Below are positions 24,661 through 34,587 of a stretch of 64,000 nucleotides of DNA, piece by piece. The notes under the pieces are model-generated. The model was not told the origin of the DNA, made no database searches, and saw nothing but the letters and a program-made list of their open reading frames with translations. This DNA comes from Pseudeuparius sepicola (lineage: Eukaryota; Arthropoda; Insecta; Coleoptera; Anthribidae), in NCBI GenBank assembly GCA_963920635.1, contig OY987298.1, positions 63,757,949 through 63,821,948 of the forward strand. The letters are read 5' to 3'. The stretch's first letter is position 1. Each line of letters starts with the position of its first letter. The translations under genes and the position numbers were made by a program.

Positions 24661-26748
24661 CGGACCAGGAATTATTATGTAATTCTTGACAAACTGTTAA
24701 AAAAATGCATCCGCTTAATCGTTTTACAATAATAATCATTAATTAATAATCGTTATCTAAAAAACTGTAGCTATCCCGAATTTTACGTTATATAATCAAA
24801 CTGGGTTATATAATATAGACAGACTTTCTTTATCCCTAACTGTTTTCGACTTATAATCCCTTAAAAACTGTTAGATATTTCATAAATAACTTTCACATGC
24901 ATCCACTACGGTTTTGGACATGTACTTAATGTCTCGTACCTTCTAAATGAAGTTCCAGAAGATAAAATTATCTTCAAAATAGTATATGAGAAACCAACAG
25001 CTGGTGACCACCTTAGCCGTTGTTCGATCACAATGTGACCAATTTAGTGACCTTCACTGCCCTCACAACATATTATGTTGAGCGAAGCAGTTTACAGATT
25101 GTTTTCTTGGCCTAAATTCCCGTTCCAACCTTGTGAAAGAAAACTACACCAGAGCCTATATAGTACCAATTCAAGCTCATATCCGAAGAGGCAGGCATCA
25201 CACTAAGAATTATTTTTCCTTACCGCAATCAAATTTTCTCTTGTCCCAGATGAAAAATTGTGCAGCATATTATATAAAAACTTTCCTGCGATAGGAGGGC
25301 TCACTTTCCTACACTGTCTTACTTGTCCCGGCATATATATTTTATAAAGAAACTCATTGCCGCCTCTAAAAACTAACTTTGCTAACAGAGGAAAGGTAAT
25401 TTATTGCCATAAGAAAGAGATGTTTCTCGCTGCAGAAAAAATATTCACAGCCTCAAGAAAGTACTTTCTAGTGGCTGCAAAGCTATGGTTTGTATAGTAT
25501 TTCTAAAGTCACTTGGAACAGCATAAAAACCTGTGAATTTTATACGGGTGATTTCTGCTGAGAAGTCTGGTATTTTTACCAGTAGCAGAGCGTGGTAAAA
25601 GCTATGATATAGATCGCGCCTCGTATATCACTGTGTTCCAAGCGAGTTCATTTATATTTTACCAGGGTAGCTCGAGAACAGGCTCTTCCGGCAATAAAAT
25701 ACGAGTCAAAACACTTTTTTAACCATATTAACCGCACCTGGTATTATAAGTAAAAGGAGATGAAAGAGACAGAGACGATAGATATTGTAGTAAAAACAAT
25801 TGACTGCATGCTCGCCTAATATAATATATTACCAATACTTGCATGGGCTACACTGTTCGACGGCCGGCCACTTGTACAGCAACATGCGGTGGATAGGCGT
25901 GCGATAATTTCACAGATTTTAGGATATACTTGCGTAAATAGTTGTAATCGATATGGCTTTTTAGAGACCTTTTGACAATATTGTATGGTGCATTAACCTT
26001 TACGTTGTGTTTGACGACAACCTTAAAAAACCCTTAAAAGTGAAATATTATGTTGCTTTTAGAATATGTATATCTTTAAAAAACTGCGTGACGCTTATGT
26101 CCTATATTGAGTTTTTTATGCAATTAGAGTTTTTTTATGCTGTTTCAAGTGACTTTAAAAATACTATACAAAACAAGCCCAATATCCTCAAAATTATTAC
26201 TAAAGAACAGTTGTTTTACTCGGTCGCAAATTAAGTATAGAAAAACCGCGAAAAATGTACACCAAGCCGGTAAACAATGCAAAAGGCGTGGAAACGTTCA
26301 CGTGCGCGTCCACGAGGTTATAACTTATAACTCGGGCTCTGGCGGTTGTAAATGCGGCAACGTCGGTAACACAATTTTCGTCATTAATTGTTATTGATGA
26401 CGTCCAACGGAATTTGTGTTGTACGAACCATATTTTACTACGCCAAAAAGTTCTCCCCGAGAGTAGCAGAAATATTTAGCTAGTATATTAATAATTGTTT
26501 TAGTGGGCGAAGCTCTGCTTTCTTGTTTCATACCACGCAGATTGTTTGAAATTCAATGCTCACCATTGGGATCCAAGATCCAAATGTTGAGTATTAATAT
26601 GATTAAATAGAATATTAACAAAGGAACAATTAAAATTATTATTATTATTCTAGTAATTTTTGTTGCTTTCTATTATCTACTATTATCGTCGGTCTACAGA
26701 AGGTTAAAACATGAACTCTACCAAGTTATATATAAACAAAAAAAACAA
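24661..26748. other. AT-rich stretch, nothing recognised
   Basis: No exon, repeat end or RNA gene could be supported in these two kilobases. Confidence 0.4.
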
Positions 26749-27235
26749 TACCCACTAAGAAACTATAAGTTTCCACAAAGTTGCAAGAACAATCCAAAGA
26801 AAAGTGTAAAGTTGCTTACAGTGGCACTGGGAGCTATTCTAAACATTTCAGCAAAGTTATAATCTCCACCACAAAACATTGCAATGTAAAGTTGCATTAC
26901 AACAGGAGCTTTCTAAAATGTTCCAGCGATACGTCTTGTAATGTTCTAGCAACATTGCAGTAAAGTTTAGTAGACTCGCCAAGAAATGTCTTGGGTCAGT
27001 TCCAGCGAGCTTTATGCAACTTCCTGGCAAATTCATAAAAATCATGCTTACCAGGTGTATGCAACCTTCTAGGAACTTCCCCAGAAATATACTTACCAAG
27101 TTCATGCAACTTTGTGGGGAAATGGTTGAAACTTTCAGAAATAATTACAAGAAACTTTCCAATAATATCGCTTATCAATGAAGTAAAATAACGGGTATTT
27201 CAGCCAAAATCATGTGTTATTTATTCTTTACAATG

Positions 27236-27275
27236 AACCAAGCTTTCGGCCATATATTTGGCCTTCGTCAGGGCT
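27236..27275 (-). ncRNA. Hammerhead-like motif, left arm
   Basis: Minus strand: CTGACGA, then a GGCC..GGCC stem, then GAAAGCTTGG. This has the CUGANGA and GAAA core order of hammerhead ribozymes, a motif reported in Penelope-like elements. One extra A separates CTGACGA from the stem, so activity is uncertain. Confidence 0.45.
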
Positions 27276-27384
27276 AAAATAGTGTTTGTTAAAATATATT
27301 ATTGAGCAAGTTATTTATATACTTACTATAAATAAGTACATAAATATATAACTCTTACTCAATAATATATCAAACACTATTTTA

Positions 27385-27422
27385 GCCCTGACGAAGGCCA
27401 AAAATATGGCCGAAAGCTTGGT
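27385..27422 (+). ncRNA. Hammerhead-like motif, right arm
   Basis: The mirror of the previous motif: CTGACGA, the GGCC..GGCC stem, GAAAGCTTGG. The loop differs slightly, so the two copies have diverged since the inverted duplication while both core and stem are kept. Confidence 0.45.
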
Positions 27423-27579
27423 TCATTATAAAGAATAAATAACACATGATTTTTACTGAAATACCCGTTATTTCACTTCATTGATATATAAATACAGCCG
27501 TTATTAAAGAAGATCTATTATAATATCGCTTATACTCGTATTTTCCAAAATATTTGTTAAAAAATAGCTGCGTTCGCGG

Positions 27580-27699
27580 ATCAATTCAGAACCAGTTCGG
27601 AACTAGCAACTGCCAATGTAATCGGTTCAAAGGAATTCTAAAATATGAATTTACCAATCACGTTGGCAGTTACTAGTTCCAACCTGATTCTGAATTGAC
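27580..27699. repeat. 120-bp inverted repeat
   Basis: The arms begin TCAATTCAGAACCAGTTCGG and end CCAACCTGATTCTGAATTGA. They continue inward through ACTAGCAACTGCCAA, with about 40 bp between them. It may be a small MITE. Confidence 0.7.
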
Positions 27700-27841
27700 C
27701 CTCAAACTGCAACAACAAACACGTCAAATTTTTAGCTCTGGCTAGCGGCCTTAGATTGAGTCACCTTTTTTGCAAGAAATAACACACACAAAAATTTTAA
27801 CAAGTATATTTAAAAATTTATCACACAATAAGCAGTGGTTG

Positions 27842-27847
27842 TTTATT
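27842..27847 (-). terminator. Poly(A) signal AATAAA
   Basis: On the minus strand AATAAA lies about 135 nt after the stop of the two-exon peptide gene. A GT-rich stretch (TTATTGTGTG) follows, as expected downstream of a cleavage site. Confidence 0.45.
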
Positions 27848-27982
27848 GATCACGAGAAATATAAAAAAAATATCAATGACCTCAAGTTGATCGTGGGAAT
27901 TTTAAAACTGTAACATTTTTGGCGATTTTTATAATAATAAAAGAGTGTTACCCTCCTTCTTTGGTTTGAACTGTCAGCAGGC

Positions 27983-28884
27983 TTAGCAGGATCTTCTTTG
28001 CTTGGTTTGCTTCGGTTCCAGTGCAACCAGTGTGCAACGTGCAGTGTGCTCTTCACAGATCTTGTCCTTACTGTTGTGCTTGCAGCTCGTGAGGTAGGGT
28101 ACCTATATGGGAAAACAAGAGAGAAAAAATATCACCAAAAATGTGTTATTAAATCGAGGCAAAATTTGATATTTGAAAACTATTTTACTGCATAAAAATC
28201 TTTAGTAAATTTTACCAAACACCAATGAGTGAAATTAATGTTAAATATTAAATTAATGAGTGTGAAAATGCAAAACCTATAGACGTGGTGCTCCATTGTT
28301 AAAATGCCCTTTATTTTGACTCCCAAGATTAAATATATCCATACTACTCTAAAAACATGCTACAAAGACAGAAAGTCAACCATCAACCAACTATACACCC
28401 GGTGATTCCCGGTTATAGTTCCTCCAGAATCACACTTGAATGTTTTTTCTTGTTTGGGGGCGCCGGAAGCATCGGAACCTCACCTGAAGACTCGGGGGAT
28501 GGTCTAACGACGCCAGCCTCCGAGCCCAGAGTCGAAATAAGTTCGCTACGGCTCGACAAAAAGGGGCAATTTCTGACAATCTTGCGACATTTTCGGAATA
28601 ATTTAATGGAGCGCTTAGATTGTGATTAGTTCTGGGCGTCAAGCGTTTAAAACAAACCTGTCTATAGGTTCTGACGTCATTGGAATAAATAAATAAAAAT
28701 CGAACTATCAAACTGTACCACCTGAACAATATAAATTATGTTCTCTATACAGGTAGTTCAAGTAGCTTACCTTGTCGTCGGTGATTGCCATTGTGGAAGG
28801 GAACACTAAACTATAAACTATTATTCCCACGCACAAACGAAACACATAATGCAAAAATAATAGCGATGGCGACGATGGCGTCAT
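27983..28884 (-). CDS. Candidate secreted Cys-containing peptide, two exons
   Basis: Exon 1 (28,884-28,771) starts at ATG in the strong context GACACCATGA and encodes 38 residues. They include a hydrophobic signal-like run (SLLFLHYVFRLCVGIIVYSL) and a plausible cleavage after STMA. It ends AAG at a GTAAGC donor, phase 0. Exon 2 (28,102-27,983) follows a fine pyrimidine-rich acceptor (TCTTGTTTTCCCATATAG); the frame continues VPYLTSCKHNSKDKICEEH and stops after QRRSC. The intron is 668 nt. The 77-residue product would leave a basic mature peptide of about 44 residues with four cysteines, spaced 8, 6 and 15. A CpG-rich leader lies upstream and AATAAA downstream. The PYLTSC..C start faintly recalls the N-terminus of JHBP/takeout proteins, but the length is far too short. 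An in-frame ATG at 28,953 is possible but has poorer context. Confidence 0.5.
28449..28500 (+). repeat. Short dispersed segment inside the intron
   Basis: GGAAGCATCGGAACCTCACC and the following GAAGACTCGGGG match the minus strand of 21,782-21,835. Confidence 0.55.
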
Positions 28885-28990
28885 GGTGTCTCCTCTCGAA
28901 CGTTCGAGAATTCGGATTCGGCGTCGGCGACCGGCGCGACCTCTAGATGGCAACCGCCGAAAACGCGCGCAGGCTGTTGCCAGATTTCTC
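28885..28990 (-). promoter_or_regulatory. CpG-rich leader/promoter of the peptide gene
   Basis: A compact CpG-rich block lies directly upstream of the exon 1 ATG. It contains TTGCCATCTAGAGGTCGCG and the palindromic TCGAACGTTCGA. No TATA box sits at the expected distance, so a CpG-type promoter is inferred. Confidence 0.4.
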
Positions 28991-29499
28991 CAGAAATTAT
29001 TCTATTTTCAAATTATCACAAAAAATATAATAAAGTCTTGCTATTTAAACGTCTTTATTGCCACATACCACTGGTGCCAAATCCCTAGAGTCATTTTATT
29101 TATATTGTATTGTTAGGTTATTTAAGGGAAATTGAAATTACCTACACCATTTATTACGCCTTTCTATATTATAGGTTATATAGGTATAAATGCCACAATT
29201 TAGAAAGAAGGGCTTCGTATAGATATTCTGTATTCTTAATTAAAACCATATTATTAATTCGTTAAATCAATTATTTTAGTCTTATTTGAATTTGTTATGA
29301 AAAATTGGTTAGTCTGACAACCTCGCATTTTGTCCGCATAGACAATAAGAAGAGAATAAAAATACAGAGGGTTTTTTTGTTTAATGTTAGAGGACGCGTG
29401 CTTTTATTTCAAAAAATTACCGAAATGTTTATGTGACTTAATGCAACAATGTTTCAAAGTACCTACGCATAGATATTAAATTCTCAAAATATTACTATG

Positions 29500-29815
29500 G
29501 AAAGTTGTCTCAAAATTAGTTTAAAAAAGTTGCCACAACGTTCATAAGAGCCTAACAATGTAACATCTCACAGGTAAATGAATGGCAGATTGCCAGAATT
29601 TAACTGTGGAATGTTGTCTCAAAATTAATTTAGAAAATTTGCCACAACGTTCATAGAGCCTAACAATGTAACATCTCACAGGTAAATGAATGGGAGGTTG
29701 CAAGAATTTCACTGTGAAATGTTGTCTTAAAATTAATTTAAAAAAGTTGCTACAACATTCACAGAGCCTAACAATGTAACATCTCACAGGTAATTGAATG
29801 GGAGGTTGCAGGAAC
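29500..29815. repeat. Three 108-bp tandem units
   Basis: The phrase GCCTAACAATGTAACATCTC begins at 29,550, 29,658 and 29,766, giving a period of exactly 108 bp. Units also share GGTAAATGAATGG and TTAATTTA blocks with scattered substitutions. The array belongs to the right arm of the CCCACTAAGAA element. Confidence 0.85.
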
Positions 29816-30179
29816 TTTACATTAATAATATGCTACCAAAGTTGTAAGAAGAAGTTTTGGTAATCTTGCAAAAGCAAAATTCGTATAGAAATGTTCCTGG
29901 AAAATTGGCAAAACTTTAGTACGCAACTTTACATGGTGTAAGTAGATGTAACATTGTGGGAACTTTTTGCAAGGTTCTATTCTTAGTGGGTAAGTACCTA
30001 AAAATAAGCAATATTATTTTACTTGCTTATTAAACTTATATACTTACAAGAAAGAAGGGAATATACATGTTTTTAAAATTTACCTATGTACTTTTATATA
30101 TTATTAATACCTATATAATATTATTTTCTTTGTTCACAACAATATTTATATATACTTCCAAAACGTGGACGCAGCCAAT

Positions 30180-30898
30180 CTGAACAAACTCGCACTACAC
30201 TCCTCCGCACCAAAGCGGATGTAGTGCGGTTTGTCGCAGCGCCTGCAGCGCCGCCTTGCTACCAGCCTGAGTGAATCTTCCGCCCCCATCATTATGGCGG
30301 ACACCTCCGCCTGGAACACTCACCAAGGGAGGCGCTCAGCCTTTTGGCCAGATTCTTAAAGAAGGCACCAGCCCCAGTTCCCTCCCCCATTTTGGACCCA
30401 TCCTTCTCCGGGAAGAAGAAGTGGGGTCGATTATGGAAGCCGATAGAAGGTGCCTGCACATCTCTTCTCATCAACAGAAGGGGCATGGCCTCCCTAAGCT
30501 CGAACCACAGTTTCTTGTGTCCGCAAGGCGGGCCCTCCGCTTTCCACATATTAAGACCCACTAGTCGGAAGGCCGCCTTGGCCGCCTCAAACTCCACAAC
30601 CGCCCCCAGCGGGGGAAGTCCCACCAGAGCCTCTAGGGCCCTGGAGGGAGTAGATCTGAGGGCCCCCGTAGAGGCAGACAAGGCGTTGTAGTTTGTCCGA
30701 TGACGCCTTATTGGTCTGGTCCTGCGTGCGCCGGACCACCAAATGACGGCCCCATGGGTGATCATAGGTACAATCATTGCTTTGTAGATCCAAAGCATGA
30801 TACCAGGATTCAGTCCTTACGAAGTGCCAACGGCCCTGCGACACGCCTACAGTGCGTTGCACACCTTCCTGACCCTCGTGAGGATATGTTTCTCATCA
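30180..30898 (-). pseudogene. Non-LTR retrotransposon ORF2 fragment (RT thumb to RNase H)
   Basis: Read on the minus strand, the 5' part gives CRRAVG then LNPGIMLWIYKAMIVPMITH, the usual thumb-region text of RNase H-bearing non-LTR elements of the I/R1/LOA type. It is followed by DKLQRLVCLY in a second frame and TGALRSTPSRALEALVGLPP in the first. Further on, DGSKMGEGTGAG carries the first catalytic Asp of RNase H, then LSASLGE and, after another frameshift, VFQAEVSAIMMGAE with the conserved Glu. At least three frame changes make it dead. Both ends are truncated: the RT palm and the RNase H C-terminus are missing. Confidence 0.85.
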
Positions 30899-30899
30899 T

Positions 30900-31668
30900 A
30901 TATATCCTAGTGTATTTATTGAACGTGGCAGAGTTCTTGTTTATTGTTTATTGTCATCGTGGCGGTGTAAAATTTGACTTTTTTTTATAAGGTTACACCC
31001 TCATCAACTTATGACATTTTTTGTTTTTTTTTCTCTTTCTCGTGTGAATCGCGCGTGCGCACACCCGGGGATTTCAAGCGACTTACGTGTAAATGGTTTT
31101 GAAAAATTTATAAAGAATCAAGGTAGCATGTAAACTTGATCAGGAATTAAGTGACTTGTAATTAGAGTTGATTTCCAATTGTGACTGCATTTTAACGAAG
31201 GATGACTAAGTGACTTTAAGACCTTATGACTTTTCTTGGTTATGTCGTTTTTTTTAAGAAATGTGCCATTACGTAAACCTGGCAGGAACATGCTAATGAG
31301 TGCATGCAAACGAAAACATTTTGTATAATTTTTCAAGATAGAGAGGGGTTATATTTTTTGGGACTTGAGCTGATCATACGAATATGTTTTACCTGCTTTT
31401 TATTACGTAGAAATAAGTAACAATGGTGGTCGCACGGCACGGTCCAACCGTTTTGAGGGGTGCTAAATCCAGTAGTGTGCAAAGATTTTTTCTAAAAAAT
31501 TCGCTATCTAATATATTATATGTGATTTTATTAAAATTTTACTCCTAGCAGCTGGCTTGTAGATCTTGAATTTTGTAGGGAAGAGGACATATTTGCCCAA
31601 AAAGTGCAGCTTAGCAAGCTCTACATTAAAAAAATCTGGGTCAAATCCCACAATTAAAAAAGTATTTA
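30900..31668. other. AT-rich stretch, nothing recognised
   Basis: No repeat boundary or exon is supported. Confidence 0.35.
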
Positions 31669-31697
31669 CAGGGTGACCCGAAAACAAATGAGTCACA

Positions 31698-31757
<60 letters not shown>

Positions 31758-31760
31758 AAG
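31669..31760. mobile_element. CAGGGTG end followed by (TA)n
   Basis: TA then CAGGGTGACCCG starts what looks like another family end. About 30 bp inward lies a long TA microsatellite (about 31,700-31,757). No matching right end was found. Confidence 0.5.
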
Positions 31761-31794
31761 ATAAACTGTGTAAACAGTGTATATATATAATAAA

Positions 31795-31880
31795 GATAAA
31801 CCTGGACCAACACTATATTAAAAACCCGAGCACCGAAGTCGTATTTCACTGTTGTCGCGGACTGGGGCGGCACCGTCGCA
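31795..31880 (+). repeat. Family C, 5' part
   Basis: The GACC..CACTATATTAAAAACCCGAGC and GTCGTATTTCACTGTTGT phrases match 59,930-60,000. The continuation of the family lies separately at 32,750-32,960. Confidence 0.65.
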
Positions 31881-32235
31881 ATGACAAGGCCCGGCAGCTG
31901 AAAGCGATGAGTCGTGCAAGGGAGGTGGGCCTAAGGCGCCAAATTCAAATTTCAAGATGTCAACTTGGTAAATTTGTTAAAAAATACTTTAAAATGATTC
32001 TTTAGGTACATCTGTAGCTCATGGTTTTACAACAGAGATAATAATCTACGAGAGTGAAAGTCAAATTTTCAAGAGCTTTTGATGCATTCAGATATCTACC
32101 AGTAAAATTTTCGTAAATGCCAATTATTTTTTATTTGCGTGCCTAGATACAACTAAATTGGAATGAATAAAACCATAAAATTTCCTGATTTCAAGGTGGT
32201 TACCTACGTTTAATCACGTAAAATTGTTAGGTATA

Positions 32236-32279
32236 ACCACAGACCTATATAGCTTAGCGAAGCTATATAGGTCTGTGGT
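32236..32279. repeat. Perfect 20-bp hairpin, 4-nt loop
   Basis: The arm ACCACAGACCTATATAGCTT is followed by AGCG and its exact reverse complement. It is the cleaner sister of 8331-8371. The TATA-rich flanks suggest a very short MITE. Confidence 0.85.
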
Positions 32280-32749
32280 ATAACACTCTCCAACAGTCCA
32301 AACCAAAACCCTGGAAGACTATGTAGGAACAAAATCTCTTTTAATGGCCTTAACCCACTTTTCCCTTAAAATTGGACTTTAGGACCGCCTTTGTAGTTTT
32401 CCTTGCAGTTGGGAACCGAACACGTCCACGGCATGATTTAAATAAGTCCGAAACTATAGACACAACCTAAAACCTATAAACTAAAATTGAATTTTAATTA
32501 CCTAGTTTATTCTGAACCACTGCTGTTTTACCACCTTATTAATAAAACTTCACGTCCTATATTACTAAAATACACAGTCCAACACGCAATAAACACAACA
32601 AACGTTATTTAAAAAAAACAGGAAAATCGCCAGACAAGTAAACGTAAACACCTACAAAAAGCTACCTCCCTGTGATGACGTTTCGCCACAGCTCAGCTGT
32701 TAGGGTAAGCTGTGGTTTCGCGTCGCAAGCTGGCATGCCTTTATCATTA

Positions 32750-32960
32750 CGACGGTGCCGACTGGGGTAGCGCTACTCGACGAAAAAAAATTGCGACTTA
32801 TTATAGGTCATAGGTATGTCAGTTTCTGACGTTTAGAATGTCCTACATTTTAAATATTCAGCTTTATTACCAATTACGTTCTTTTTCGGAAACGAATTCT
32901 CTGTGCGGTCAATATTTCGCAGTTTTGTCATACTAACAGAGTTTTTCTAGGTACATGCAA
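32750..32960 (+). repeat. Family C, 3' part
   Basis: The phrases GACTGGGGTAGCGCTACTCG, GGTATGTCAGTTTCTGACG and TTTGTCATACTAACAGAG match 59,985-60,210 in the same order. Confidence 0.7.
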
Positions 32961-33959
32961 AGAACAATACGTGAAATGCAGAAGAATAAACACTATTTTG
33001 ATTGAAATTACGTGATGATTTGTTCAATGTAGAAGATTTCCGAGAGGCCTAGTTTGGTTTTATTCTTTTGCAGTTGAATAATAATTTATAAACGGTGATT
33101 CCGAGAGCAAAATTGTATGAAACGAACTTGACTTCTAATTCAAAAATGTCCAAAAGTACAGGCCTTCCCATACATAATAGCAAAGTTGTATGGCGATGCG
33201 CACATAACGGGACTAGCTAATTGTTCTAGAAGATTTCCTACCGTTTAATTTTTATTTGGAACTTTTTTCTGAATATATTTTATAATATTTTAATCGTTTC
33301 ACCATTAAACTGGGATGCGCTTAAATACTCTGTAAAGGGATTAAAAAGCCAGTGAGCAACAAACCTGACGTGTATTAATGAAAGGTGCAATTAGTATCAT
33401 GCACTGTTGGTAGCGAGCGATCTTGACTTGGATCAAGTTATCAGATCGAATTTTATGTAGCTGGACAACCAAAAGGAAAAATAAATTTTTTTTGATACCT
33501 GATCTGGATGTTCGGTAAAACTTCACGACCATCTTGCTCTTTCAGTTACTAACATTTTTATGAATAAATAAATGACATATTTGACAAAAAAAATTGATAG
33601 AGGTGTTCAATAATTTCCAACTGTAACCACAATAGATACAACTAAAATTAGTCTATAGAAATTTCTATGCATCATAAAACCATTTTAAACAAAATTCGTA
33701 ACGAATTAAATGTAAATTATGAACAGAGAACTTGGTGCTGCTATAAAACCACGAGGGCGAGCGACATATTACTGCCGTTCGCGATACCCCGTAACTATCA
33801 TCCGCAGTTTTACGGCCCCTGTTGTTGGGAACACAGAAAATATAGATTTCGAGAAAGTTTTGTGACGTTTGGAATTGATGAAAAAATGAATAATTGAATG
33901 GACGTGGGACGTCAGTAATTCAAAAATTCATTTAAATATATTTTCGTCTGTGCAACATA
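32961..33959. other. AT-rich stretch with one shared segment
   Basis: The segment 33,798-33,845 matches 8908-8955. The frame at 33,667-33,897 that spans it has no family resemblance. Nothing else is recognised. Confidence 0.4.
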
Positions 33960-34275
33960 ATCACCATCACAATTGTATGGTGTTTATGTTGGACAGACAA
34001 AAAGATATTTAAAATCAAGAATTACTGATCACCAACGCAGTGTAAAACCAATAAATTTACTAAGTTCTACTAATAAAACAGCTTTAGCAGACCATACTAA
34101 TAAACATCAACATGCTTTCAATTTTGATAATACCTTAGTATTATTAGGTATCCTGGATTAGGAAAAAAACTACAAAAAAGACTTATCAAAGAAATGACAA
34201 ACATAAAAAACATCCTAGTGTTAATAAAAAACAGGACACTGACGGATTAAGCGGGGCATATTCTCCTGAAAATTA
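33960..34275 (+). pseudogene. Penelope-like element, GIY-YIG endonuclease remnant
   Basis: The frame from 33,976 reads GVYVGQTKRYLKSRITDHQR, the GIY-YIG core pattern (YxGxT then an Arg-rich helix), followed by ALADHTNKHQHAFNF with the conserved His region. After a frameshift near 34,160 the C-terminal Penelope signature continues as KRLIKEMTNIKN, and after another shift HPSVNKKQDTDGLS. The reverse transcriptase domain that should precede it is absent, so this is a 5'-truncated, frameshifted copy. A hammerhead-like motif follows at 34,550. Confidence 0.8.
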
Positions 34276-34549
34276 AATATCTAAAATCAGTTCTGTAATG
34301 ATCCGTACTTCTAACGAAAAAATCTCAAAGATCTCACATAAGTAGGTACCCCAATTTTACTTGATTGATTCGAATAATGTTGTTTCCTGCGATGAGATAC
34401 TGTGATACATATATATGTTGTTCTGCCTATTATCACCTATTGTTTGTTTTTATATGTTGTATTATATTTTGTGTTTTAAATTTTTTAATATATAACAGAT
34501 GTTTTTTTAATTTATCTGATTTTAATTGTTCTCGTGTTCAATTGTAGTG

Positions 34550-34587
34550 TCCTGAGGATGACCAAATAAAGTCGTCGAAACGTCGAC
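34550..34587 (+). ncRNA. Hammerhead-like motif after the Penelope remnant
   Basis: CTGAGGA, then a GAC..GTC stem, then CGAAACGTCGAC. It stands about 280 bp after the end of the GIY-YIG frame, the place where Penelope-like elements carry such motifs. The stem pairing next to GAAA is imperfect, so it may be inactive. Confidence 0.5.

Larger units (their letters stand above)
27172..27485. repeat. 310-bp palindrome built from two Penelope-type ends
   Basis: The left arm from AATGAAGTAAAATAACGGG through GAACCAAGCTTTCGGCC to AATATATTATTGAG is repeated inverted on the right, ending CCCGTTATTTCACTTCATT. The centre is near 27,330. Each arm carries a hammerhead-like core. Confidence 0.8.
26751..29990. 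mobile_element. Possible 3.2-kb TA-flanked element with CCCACTAAGAA ends
   Basis: The left border is TA then CCCACTAAGAAACTATAAG. The right border is TATTCTTAGTGGG then TA, the inverted 11-bp match. Both ends are followed inward by arrays of GTTGCAA/GCAACTTT words: 26,790-27,160 on the left and 29,500-29,960 on the right, the latter including a 108-bp tandem repeat. The interior holds a palindrome, an inverted repeat and the secreted-peptide gene candidate. Either one element spans the whole block, or two solo pieces of one family happen to face outward. Confidence 0.4.

Noticed and set aside
28861..28990. CTCF-like site CCATCTAGAGG in the peptide gene leader
   Set aside because: It matches the insect CTCF consensus only partly; too weak to list as a site.
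29500..29815. CRISPR-like or satellite centromere array
   Set aside because: Only three 108-bp units, lying in a transposon arm.
30271..30691. Plus-strand frames over the non-LTR fragment
   Set aside because: They are the antisense shadow of the minus-strand RT/RNase H text.
31508..32005. Frames of 110-121 codons over the (TA)n tract
   Set aside because: They consist of Tyr-Ile repeats from the TA microsatellite.
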